Positions 32,240-42,346 of a DNA stretch of 64,000 nucleotides are shown here, piece by piece. The DNA comes from Dryomyza anilis (Eukaryota > Arthropoda > Insecta > Diptera > Dryomyzidae): assembly GCA_951804985.1 (NCBI GenBank), contig OX638135.1, forward strand, positions 41,974,471 to 42,038,470, in the 5' to 3' direction. Made by a program: the position numbers and the translations under genes. Positions within the stretch are counted from its first letter, which is position 1. The number at the start of each line of letters is the position of its first letter. Below the pieces are notes generated by a model that did not search any database, was not told the DNA's origin, and was given only the letters and a program-made list of their open reading frames with translations.

Positions 32240-34000
32240 GCACACAAATTGCGCCAAGAATACATTGCTCTGGGTCAGATCTGGTACCTAGAACTGGCTG
32301 AATACCTGTTAAGCCTTGGAATGATAAAAAGGGCGCCAAGAGTGGCTCGGAGTATTCGGCCAAGACTGGCGAAAAATGCTTGGCCAATATCGTACAACAA
32401 TAATGGGCCAAGGCTGGACCATTTCAAATACCCAGAAGTGGTCGAATGCTGGCTGAACCTTGTACAAAATCCGCGTACAAACCCATACACAACCAAACAC
32501 AGTAATTATAATTGTACAATCAATAAATTTAATTAAACATTAAAATAATGTTATAGATACAATGCAAAAATAATAATAAGCTTTTAAATAACAGGTAATA
32601 TAATTTAAATTGATATAATTTAACATGAATATTTTTCCGGATGGCATGAATATGGCGGATGGTGGTTTTATTTCATCTGTAACAAAAAAAAAGACTTTGT
32701 TGAAAATGTATATTAATTTATTCAGTTGGATTTATTTGTTGGATTTAAATTGCAACAAACTTAACAAATGTTACATCTGAACAAAAAAAAAACCTTAGCA
32801 GTGAAATCGATATAGTAACAATGTTTAAATATGTTCGTTTAATTTTAGAAATCAAACGCTTAATACAATAAGCAATCCTGGATGGTGGTATACTCTGAAA
32901 AATAACATAGTTAAAATGCATCATACTAAGATTGGGTGATCATAGTATGGTACTGAGTATACAACAATACTCTCAACCCGCCGTTCGGAATCGGCTATTA
33001 ACTGTAGGTCCCACCAATATAACACGCACAGCTCAAATGGTCAGAAAGTTCGGGCTTTAGCGCCAAACTAAAGTATTATTATTATTACATTCATTGTGTC
33101 CTAAGGAGCATTAAAGTAAACCATATGGTTACAATTAAAATTACATCAGTTTGCATTTTCTGAAGAACCTAGACAGAGTGCTCCCACACTTTTTGAGCTG
33201 TCTGTGTGTTATTTGTACTTAAATGGTGGACGTACAGTTTAATGCGGGCTATGAACGGCAGAGAGAGAGGTGGCACTATAAAGAAAAAAATGATTAAATG
33301 ATTTTGCAGTCGTGGTGACTAGACAACGCTACAATCAAATTGATTACTAATTGCTTAAATTACCGGTTAACAAAAAACGCATGTTTGCCGTAATCACCAA
33401 ACGTTTTAAAACATAATAAAAAAAACTCTCCTTTGGTTATTTTCGACAACGATATGTGCGTTATCTGCGATGAACACCATCTTGCAGACTCTAAAAAAAA
33501 GTGCATCAATGGAAAATTTCATAATTATTCAACGTTACTTACCTGTATTACGCTGATGCTATAATAGCATCAATTTTCCTGAAATTTATCCACAAATATC
33601 ATCACATATATAACAAAATATTTCTGATATTTCTATTTATTTTTTTTTTTTTATGTTTTGTATGAGTTTAGAGTTGGCTGGTCCTTAGGAGAATAACACT
33701 GAACCCAGCCTTGGTTGTCCAAGCTTGGCCCAGTCATGGGCGAAGACTTATACACCGAGACTTAAAAACCCAATATTGGCTATGTATTAGGCAAACAACG
33801 GTCTACCAAGTCTTGACAGGTCAAGGTTGGCCCAGTCGTGGGCGAGATCTTATTAACCAGTCCTTTGTGTGGCAGTTCTGGCTGAGACTTGGGAGATAAC
33901 TACTTTGCCAGGTCTTCATTTGTCTGTTCTAGCTGAGGCTTGGGCGAGAACTTCCTTACCAGGCCTTGGTCTCCCAGTTCTGGCAGAGTCATGGGCAAGG
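32240..34000 (+). mobile_element. Foldback-type DNA element, copy ii
   Basis: The left array (32,255-32,470) and right array (33,670-34,000) consist of degenerate motifs such as TTGGCC(A/C)AGTC and CAGTTCTGGC, in inverted relation. The centre is also partly palindromic: GTAGGTCCCACCAATATAAC (33,004) and an antisense relative (33,215-33,250) flank a centre near 33,130. No transposase is seen. The right end merges with G1 RT at GTCATGGGC, a motif present in both. Confidence 0.65.
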
Positions 34001-34930
34001 ACTTTGACGAGCATCATAGAGGAATTATTCCTTCGATTAGAAAATGCGGGTCTACAACTTAGCCCAAAGAAATGCTCACTTGTCAAGAAAGAAGTCAAGT
34101 ATCTGGGTCATCAAAATACCACGGAAGGAGTGCATACCGATGAAGATAAAATAGTTGCAGTAAAAGAGTGACTCAGACCGCAAAATCTACATAACCTACA
34201 AAGTTTCTTGGGACTCTGTACATACTACAGGCGATTTGTTCCAGGTTTTGCCTATGTTGCTAGCAGTCTGCACGAGTTGACGAGAAAGAACCGCGCATTT
34301 CAATGAGCGATGATCAAGAAAGGGAAAAGGAAATTTAAAAGATCTTCTGTGCTCTGCACCAATTCTTGCATACCCAATTCCAGGTGAGAAATTTTCGGAT
34401 GGATACGGAATAGCCGGAGTTCTCTCTCAAGTGATCAATGGCCAAGAAAAAGTGATCGCATATTACAGTAAAATATTGTCCAAGCCCGAGCAAAATTACT
34501 GTGTCACCAGGAGGGAGCTTCTTGCTGTAATCGAAAGAGTAAAAAATGTCCACAAATATCTGTACGGACAACAGTTTCGATTGAGAACCGATCTCGCCGC
34601 ACTGAGATGGTTACTTCAGTTCAACGACCCAGAAGGCCAAGTAGCGCTTTGGATAGAACGATTACAGAGCTACGATTTCACCATCGAACAAATTCAGAGG
34701 GATTAACGGAAGGAGAACTAGTTTTTCTTTATAACCCAAAGGGAGAAAGGTTTACCCCCTAAGCTACTAACACACTGGGGAGGACCTTACAAGATAATTA
34801 AAAGAATTAACGATGTCGAGTATCGGAATTAGAATACTGCAGGCGTTAGACGAAAAATGAAATTAGTGCATTTATAAAGGTTGGCGCCGTATAGAGAGAT
34901 AGAGGATTAACATCTGTTAGGGACGAACAG
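34001..34930 (+). pseudogene. G1 RT end, RNase H and integrase tail
   Basis: Starts inside the RT just after the YLDD strand (MGKDFDEH), continues LSPKKCSLVKKEVKYLGH, then the thumb (FLGLCTYYRRFVPGFAYVAS). Unlike the copies at 28.8 and 51.0 kb, this one keeps the thumb/connection segment. RNase H follows (YYSKILSKPEQNYCVTRREL, LRTDLAALRWLL; the Asp-His pair of TDH is TDL here). At ~34,690 it jumps from YDFTIE to the integrase tail (frameshifted LTEGELVFLYN), so the integrase core is absent. Confidence 0.83.
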
Positions 34931-34947
34931 ATTTAAGTAGAGGGCAG

Positions 34948-35370
34948 TGTTACGAAAAGAGATAATTTGCTGCACTACAATCAACAATAATACATGAGAC
35001 GCAAGATAATTCAGCGCACTAAGCAATGTGTTAGAAAGAGACCAAAGTCTTTCAGCGCTCTATGTAATATGCGAGTAAGAGATCAGCACATTGAAACACA
35101 TGAGTGCGAATGAGATGACAATAGCATGCGTCATTCACGAAACGAGTAGAAGGTTCTCGAAACATGTCAAAGCTTGTCGAAACGTGTCGAACTGATGCAT
35201 GCGGTATATAAAGGCGCCGCATCTGAGACACAGACTTCAGTTGTGATTTAATAGTGAACTAGTGCGTCTCGTGAGTGAATATTGTAAGGTTAAATTGTAG
35301 AAATTCAGCAGTTGATATAAGTGATTATTCTTTAACTTGTGATTTAATTCAATAAAGTTAATTAATACTA
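34948..35370 (+). mobile_element. G1 3' LTR, 3' end lost
   Basis: Starts TGTTACGAAAAGAGATAATT after the polypurine tract GTAGAGGGCAG and follows the 5' LTR until about AATAAAGTTAATTAATACTA. The terminal ~75 bp, including CGTAACA, are missing. Confidence 0.85.
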
Positions 35371-35712
35371 ATTAATACAATTAATTTAAATTCTCTAAGT
35401 TCTCTTCAAAACATTTTAATATTAGTTCGCAATGTTTTTGCTGTCAAAATTTCGAAAAAATGTTTTAAACTTTGTCTTACTGAAAATTTACGGAATATTT
35501 TTTAAAATTTGTTTATTAAATATTTGATTAAAATGGAGGGAAAATAACGCAGAGATATACAATTTAATACTAATAAAATATAGTGATGCTAGGTGCATCT
35601 GATGTCCGCATTTTGGGGAAACATGACGGGAAAAATTGCACTGCGTAATCTCCTAGTTTATATTTGAGTCGGCAGGCTTTAATGGGTTAAAAAAAAATAT
35701 GTTATACACATC
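35371..35712. other. A+T-rich sequence, no gene seen
   Basis: Unassigned DNA between the truncated LTR and the start of the inverted-repeat arm. Confidence 0.4.
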
Positions 35713-37296
35713 CGTCGTCAACGAATGCTTCTGACCGACTGAACTGAAATTTTTGAAAATTTACATGAAAAAATTATAAAAATGCGACACCCAACAGCTA
35801 CTCATTATTATATTTAAATTTATAATATTGTTTGGACGCGGCTGTTGTGGAAATATATCATATAACACAATACTTTCACTACAATTACAATAAACATTGC
35901 TTAAATTACGTTTACAACTTTACTCAAGAAAATGTATCCCAAATTGAGCATAACTTAGCATAATTTGCAAAACATTTGTATTTCAAAAGATATAGAAATT
36001 GCGATCATTTTAACATTTTGCAAACGATAAAAATTTCACTTTTTGATAGCAAACATCAGCACTCTAAAAATCTTTCAAAAATAGTTTTTTTCACTCGTTC
36101 TCGAAATGTAGGTATTTATTTGATTAACCATGGATGATAAAATTGATGCTTTATTAAAAAGCACTTGTTTTTATGTTCAAAATTTGCAACATGTCCAAAA
36201 ACTGTACATCTACATATGTCCCAGGTTCCCTTACCTTTTTCACTCTATGAAAATATTCTTCTGGCTTGGCTACATTTTCCACTGATAAAAGGGTTTTCAT
36301 ATTAATCGCAAGATTTTATCAACACACTTGCTTTGAAAAATATCTGAAATATGCAAAGTAACCTATTTTTTTTATAGTGAACATCCAAAAAATCCACAGG
36401 TATGTATAAAAATATATATTTGTTTTGTTTCATATAAAGTTCTTTATTGCAGTAACATATTTTGGATGTTTTTTCAAGTTAATGTTTATTCTCGGAATCT
36501 GCCCAGTGTTAGCGTAGTATTAATGTGTATTGTGGTAAACATATTATGTTCAGATGTAAACATATTATATGTTTACACATGGCACATTTCCAAATATATA
36601 TTATATTCCCCAAACATATACGTCGCACAGTGTTCCCAAAGGATCTTACATTCGGTGAAATTCAGTATTGTCGGAACCACTCAACCGATTTTATAAATTT
36701 AAAAAATGTTGCACAGAGTAAACTTGAGAAAACTTAAGTTTTAAAATTGGACAAATATCGGTAAAGTTGAGATTTTTTTCATGAATTTTATTTTTAAAAT
36801 TGTAAAAAATCCAAAAATTAACAGATTTTCAAAATTCTTTTGTTTATGAAAAGTTTACATTGAGATCTAAAGAAAATGTGCTTACATGAGATAATATATT
36901 TATTAGTTTTAAAGATATAGAAGGGAACATGTTTTTTTTTTTGTTTTTGAAGACTTTACTTTACATATTTATGCATAGATTTTACATTTTATCATGAAAT
37001 ATTTGTATGGAATTTTTTTAAAGAATTAAGACATAAATCATAAACTGAAAACCCTTTTTAAATATCTCAAGTGGTTTAGTAAATATATAATTGTAAAAAC
37101 GATTTTTTTTTATTTTCCATTTTTTTTTGGAAAATTGGACTTTTACCCAAATCTCCGTAAGTTCTTCTTTTCTTCAGTAACATGTACTTTTGTTATATTT
37201 TTTCGATAGATAACATTACTGGGAATCTTTTAAATGATATAACTTATCTAAAATATTTTTAAACAATCTGGCAGCGCTGGTCAAAGTTCTAGTTTT
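35713..37296. other. A+T-rich arm segment without genes
   Basis: Long A/T runs and no ORF above 76 codons. The two small overlapping frames around 36,466-36,737 recur in the right arm only because the DNA is duplicated. I see no coding signal. Confidence 0.5.
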
Positions 37297-38012
37297 TATA
37301 CGCTACACTAAGAGTGAAAGGGTATATTCAGTTTGGAACGCCGTTTGTAGCACCCAAAAGGAAGCATCTCCGGTATGGAAAAGTATGTATATTCTTGATC
37401 TGTCTGTCTGTCTGTCTGTCTATCTGTTTGTCCGTCTATCTGTCCGTCTGTCTGTCTGTCTGTCTGTCGAAATCCCTACTACTTAAAAAATTGAAGAGTT
37501 AGATGAATGAAACTGATAACTTAGATTACATATATACCTACGCTCTATGTGCGAAAAAGCTAGAGTGGCTAGATCGGTTCATTGTGACCTGTGATCTGAC
37601 CATTTATATTCAAATACCTCATATAAAATTTACATCTACAGCTCAATTTTACTGTTTACGTGCTTAGGTAAACTTTTTTGGTCAAATATATATTGACTTC
37701 ATGCACAAATATATGAAGATAATGTTTTCCCGCGAAACGACTTGTGGTTCCCAAAAAAAATCGAAATTCGGTACACCTACCCATTTATAAATATGGGTAT
37801 AAAATGAATGGTAATTCTTCACCGATTGAAAGTTTGTAGTTATTTTCAGGATTCGTATTCCCTGGTGACCTATATACCTTTTTGAATGGTAACCACACAT
37901 ATGTGTAGGGTATGTATAGTTGGCTTAGACCGACTATAATTTTGATAATCCTAACTATCAAAATAAAACCAACTTTAAAATTTCCCATGTGATCTAACCT
38001 TCCCAACTGGTT
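37297..38012 (-). repeat. R700 repeat, copy D
   Basis: Near full-length copy in minus orientation, from CGCTACACTAAGAGTGAAAG to AACCTTCCCAACTGG, with an expanded GTCT/CTGT microsatellite at 37,400-37,469. Partner of copy F in the inverted repeat. Confidence 0.9.
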
Positions 38013-38044
38013 AAAATTTAATTTTGACTTTGACCCCCTGTAGA

Positions 38045-38385
38045 AAAGAAAGAAAGAAGAACTTGTTTTTCTCTATAACCCACAAAGGAAGAAAGGCTTA
38101 TCCCCTAAGCTAGAAACACATCATACAAGATAATTAAAAGAATTAACGATGTAGAGTATCGGATTCAGAATACTGCAGGCGTTAGACGAAAAATTAAAGT
38201 AGTGCATTTAGAAAGGTTGGCGCCGTATAGAGAGAGAGAGGATGTTAGGGACGAACAGATTTAAGTAGAGGGCAGTGTTACGAAAAGAGGTAATTTGCTG
38301 CACTGTGCAAGCAATCAACAATAATACATGGGACGTAAGACAATTCAGCGAACTACGCAATGTGTTAAAAAGAGTCCAAAGATCA
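38045..38385 (+). mobile_element. G1 3' end and LTR start, fragment
   Basis: Integrase tail (GAACTTGTTTTTCTCTATAA, frameshifted), 3' non-coding end, polypurine tract GTAGAGGGCAG and 110 bp of LTR (from 38,276). It is present in both arms (60,785-61,125 inverted), so it predates the arm duplication. Confidence 0.85.
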
Positions 38386-38880
38386 GGATAAAAAAAGGAT
38401 ATAAAAAGTTTTGGATTAAATTATAAACAGATGATAAAAAATGCAATAAAGTATATTGAAAAATATTTCTTATTTATCTATTTATATTATTGATGTCATC
38501 AAAGTGGAAAGGTCCTCTGCATGAAACAAATGCAAACAAGGCAAACAAATGGTGTTTTGAAAGAAAATCTGTAATGCAAATATTACAGTCAACGTAAGAA
38601 AAATAAAAACTATGGAATTTTTTTTTTTTTGTGTTATTTGGTATAATTTAGTTTAGTTTATTAGTTATTTAACCGTCACCTCAAAGTTATAACAGTTTAC
38701 ACAGAACCAAATAGTGACGTAAATACACACACATAAACTGATTTGTTGCGGCAACCAACTAAATTGCCCTACCGAATTATTCGGATGTGGAAACAACTGA
38801 TCAGTGATCATGAGGTTGTGCCAAAGAGGATTTTTCAATTAATCAAATGTCAACCGATGATCGCATTCGTCAATATTACT
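38386..38880. other. A+T-rich arm segment, no gene seen
   Basis: Matches 60,198-60,780 in reverse. In the right arm an (AT)n run has expanded at 60,260-60,330, close to the point corresponding to 38,835. Confidence 0.5.
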
Positions 38881-38898
38881 TACTTACTTAAATGGCCC

Positions 38899-41339
38899 TT
38901 ACAACCGTGGGTCGGTTTTAGCCGCTGATATGAAGCCGCGCCAGTCGGGTCTGCTTTGTGCGCACTGACGCCAGTTAGAAATACCAAGCGTTGCCAGGTT
39001 GACCTCAACTTGGTCTTTCAAACGCAGATTTGGACGCCCTCTTCTATGCTGTCCACCTTCGAGTTTCGATTCAAGCACCTTCTTGGCTGGAGTGTTTTCA
39101 TCCATTCGTTCGACATGACCTAGCCAGCGAAGCCGCTGGATCTTGATGCGCTTGACTATATCAATGTAGTCGAATAACTCATACAACTAGTGGTTCACAC
39201 TGATTCGATACTCGCTAGCAAAGCAGATAGGGCCAAAGATTTTACGGGGAATCTTTCTCTCGAACGTTCCCAGTACTCTCTCATCGGTGGAGGCCAGCGT
39301 CCATGTTTCTGCACCATAAAGTAGGACGGGCATGATGAGTGACTTGTAGAGCGTTATTTTTGTACGGCGACAGAGAGCTCTGCATCTCAATTGCATACTG
39401 AGCCCAAAGTAGCACCTGTTGGCAAGAGTTATTCTCCGTTTGATCTCCAGGCTGACGTCGTTGTTGCTGTTTACGCTGGAGCCCAGATAGACGAAGTCCT
39501 GTTGACGATGGGCTTCAGTCTTTCACATAATACGCTCGATAGAACCTTGTATGCGATATTGAGTGGGCTGATCCCACGGTAGTTGGCGCTGATAGTGGGA
39601 TCCCCTTTCTTAATGATTGGGCAGAGTACACTGAGGTTCCAGCAACTTGGCATGCTTTCATCCGACCATATTCGGCTTACGAGCTCGTGCATGCTCTCTA
39701 TTAGCTCTTCGCCTCTGGTCTTAAACAATTCAGCAGGCAGGCCATCAGCACCTGCGGCTTTGTTGTTTTATAGCCGAGCAATGGCTGTTCTGACGTCGTC
39801 ATGGTCGGGTGGCGGAATCTCAACGTCGTCATCAAGTACTGGGGTTGCCAGGTTTACTTCTCTATCGGTGGAGTTGCGGTCATCATCACCGGACAGCAGT
39901 TTAGAGAAGTGATCCTTCCATATCTCCAGTGTGCTCTGGATATCTGTCACTAGATTCTCATTCTCATCTTTACAAGAAGAGGCTCCGGATTTTGAACCTC
40001 CGGCTAGGCGTCTTATTTTCTCGAAGAATTTTCGAGCCTCATTTCTGTCCCCATGCACCTCAATCTCCTCACACTCACGTCTTTCTGCCTACGCCTGAAA
40101 AGACGTCTCTCTTCCCTCATCTTATCGTTGTATCGCTCCTTCGCAGCTCGCGTAGCTACTGACTGCGGGGTGGATTTGTACGCAGCTTTCTCTGCAGTGG
40201 CCGCGCGACACTCTTGGTCATACCAGTGATTCCTCAGGGGGCGTTGGTATCTAAGCACCTCTTCGGCAGCCGTACGCATAGAGCAGGAGATATGGTTCCA
40301 CTGCGCGCTTATATCATCGAGAGGAGGAGTGCTTTGTCTAAGCAGGAGTGAGAGTCGAGTGGAAACGGCTTGCGTTGTCTGTTGTGATTGCAGCTTTCCG
40401 ACGTCTAGCTTTCTCTGCGTTTGGTTCCGTACGTTCTTCGCAGCGCTTAAGCGTGAGCGGACCTTGGCTGCTACAAGGTTATGATCCGAGTCCATATTGG
40501 CATCTCGGATAGTGCGTACGTCCATCACGCTCGAAGCGTGCCTTCCGTCAATCACAACGTGATCAATTTGGTTTCGAGTTTTTTGATCGGGTGACAACCA
40601 TGTGGCCTTGTGGATATCGAAATGTTCGAATCTAGTGCTACTAACTACCATGTTTCGTGCTGCGGCGAAGTCGATTAGCCTCGTTCCGTTATCGGAATTG
40701 TTAACATGTAGGCTAAATTTTCCGATTGTGGGACAATATATGGCTTCGCTGTCCACCTTGGCGTAAAAATCGCCTAGCACGATTTTGATAAGGTGGCGGT
40801 GACAGCGCTCGTACGCGTTGTCTAGGCACTCGTAGAAGCACTCTTTTGTCTCGTCATCTTTTCGTTCGTCGGAGCTTGTGCACAAATTAGGCTGATGTGG
40901 ATATATTTAGCCTTGATGCCAGCCTTTCGTCCACGGGCGTGAACCTAGAGACAAGGTGGCGGAGTGTCTTCCTGACCACAAATCCACATCCAAATTCGTG
41001 TCTCTCCGCATGGTAGTTGCAGTAGATATCACAGCACGATTGTTTCGAGCAGGCCTGCCCCGTTCTTCGCATTTCCTGGATTGCGGTGATGTCAGCCTTA
41101 TATTTTTCGAGGACATCTGCCAGCTGGATAGAGGCACCTTTCCTATAAAGGGTTCGGACATTCCAGGTGCATATCCGTAAATCATGGTCCTTAAAACGTT
41201 TGCGTGGGTCGTCATCATTGTAATCGGTTGTTATCCGAGGCTTCTTTGTTGTTTTCATTGGGCGCATAAGTTTTTTTCCGTGGTGGGACCCAAACCCAAT
41301 GTACGAACCCTCACTCTGAGGGAGATGCTCGCCACTCAC
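38899..41339 (-). pseudogene. RTE-like endonuclease/reverse transcriptase, RT core deleted
   Basis: The N-terminal endonuclease domain reads from 41,339: DLRICTWNVRTLYRKG and DITAIQEMRRTGQ, then (frameshift at ~40,887) IKIVLGDFYAKVDSEAIY, LSPDQKTRNQIDHVVI and ANMDSDHNLVAAKV with the DH active-site pair. The RT begins with ADGLPAELFKT-like and WNLSVLCPIIKKGDPTISAN segments. At ~39,498 KPIVNR is joined to DFVYLGSS, removing about 200 residues including the YADD box. The C-terminal domain follows (VLLYGAETWTLASTDERVLG, KIQRLRWLGHVERM). Several stops. Confidence 0.85.
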
Positions 41340-41836
41340 TTTAGCCGACTTCTACACCGGGTGGTGTAGAGCGCCGTTTCCAGGGAATTCCACGAGGAGG
41401 ACTTCCACCGAAGTGGAGGTGTCACCATTTGACAATCTGCCAGTTCTGGTAACCAGTGAGTTGACTTGAGACGATGTTGAAGCACTCAGACACGTTGCCT
41501 TGTGATAATCGCCCCCACAGGCCCCAATCGTCAATATTACGTATTGCCTTAATCAATCGAGTTTTACTAACACATTGACAGATTGTACGGTGTAATAACG
41601 TACAATAATAATAGTTTGGCACTACAGTCCTATAAGAACTTAGCCGAGCTCTCTCACCATTTTGAGCTGTGCGTATTATATTTGTACTCAAAGTGGTGGG
41701 ACCTACAGTTTATTGCCGAATCCGAACGTCGGGTGAGAGCTTTTCATAGGTAATGTTTTTACTCTCTTAGGTTTGCGATTTATTGCCGAGAGGTAGCGCG
41801 GTATAGAAAAATGTTTCTATGAAAAGATGTTGTTAG

Positions 41837-41907
41837 GCCCAGTCCAGGCTTGAATCGGGTACCTTTCGGCTCACAGTCCAACGCATTGACCACTGAGCTA
41901 CCGCGGC
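41837..41907 (-). other. tRNA-like head of RTE-like element, left copy
   Basis: On the minus strand GCCGCGGTAGCTCAGTGGTC supplies an A-box and CCGATTCAAGCCTGG a B-box. The acceptor ends do not pair and the anticodon arm is poor, so this is tRNA-derived and not a working tRNA. It may be an internal polymerase III promoter or a SINE-like module. Confidence 0.65.
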
Positions 41908-42203
41908 TACGTTAATATTACGAATGCGTTTATCAACCTTTTTAATCAATTGATGCACAACGTACGTAATATTGACAATGTTTTTAATCAAAAAGTAATT
42001 AATGAAACACATTCAACCAAATTTATAGTCAAATTAATCTCATTACATTGAATGCAATTTGACAACGTATTTGGGAATTACATTTTTTGTTCACTTGTTG
42101 TTTTTTATTTAAATATAATAAAATAATAATTCCATTTAATTCAACATATTTAAATTTAAATTACAATAGGTAAATTTAGTATATTTATCGAACTTTACAA
42201 TTT
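41908..42203. other. A+T-rich spacer, no gene seen
   Basis: Unassigned DNA between the RTE head and the leader of G1 copy 3. Contains CGTAATATTGACA-like motifs also found in the G1 leader. Confidence 0.4.
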
Positions 42204-42346
42204 TTTGCAAACAACGCATTTTTATTACTTTTTTATTTCTTTGTATTTCTTTTTCACTTCACTAAATTATTGGCGTCATCACGGCTTGTTTGTTTTCCGC
42301 CATTACACAATGCTCATATGTGTTAATGTATAACCTGTGTATACAT
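42204..42346 (-). repeat. G1 leader segment, copy 3, distal part
   Basis: Matches 52,205-52,351 (GTTTGTTTTCCGCCATTACA and CTCATATGTGTTA). The leader is cut at GTATACAT by the jockey-like element and resumes at 45,431. Confidence 0.8.

Larger units (their letters stand above)
30395..35370 (+). mobile_element. G1: Ty3/gypsy LTR retrotransposon with SAP-like gag, internally replaced
   Basis: The only G1 copy in the window with primer site, gag and protease. Order: 5' LTR, tRNA-Leu-type primer site, gag, protease, then R700 copy C and a foldback element in place of the RT start, then RT end, RNase H, a remnant of the integrase tail, polypurine tract and 3' LTR. Frameshifts and deletions make it inactive. 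Confidence 0.85.
35713..41907 (+). repeat. Large inverted repeat, left arm
   Basis: Matches the reverse complement of 54,558-64,000 in order: A+T-rich segment (35,713-37,290), R700 copy D, G1 3' end, two A+T-rich segments (38,386-38,880), RTE-like element. The outer match begins GTCGTCAACGAATGCTTCTG, equal to the complement of the last bases of the window, so the right arm probably continues outside. The inner match stops at the tRNA-like start of the RTE element. Confidence 0.9.
38881..41907 (-). mobile_element. RTE-like non-LTR element, left copy
   Basis: Element from a tRNA-like head (41,837-41,907) through a ~500-bp leader and one ORF to a 3' tail of ACTT/AAGT repeats (38,881-38,893). 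Tails of short tandem repeats rather than poly-A are typical of the RTE clade. A probable imperfect target duplication GTAATATT(A/G)ACG is found on both sides (around 41,911-41,922 and 38,870-38,881). Confidence 0.75.

Noticed and set aside
36466..36737. Small ORFs conserved between the two inverted-repeat arms
   Set aside because: The arms are near-identical duplicates, so conservation is expected without selection; the two frames also overlap each other.
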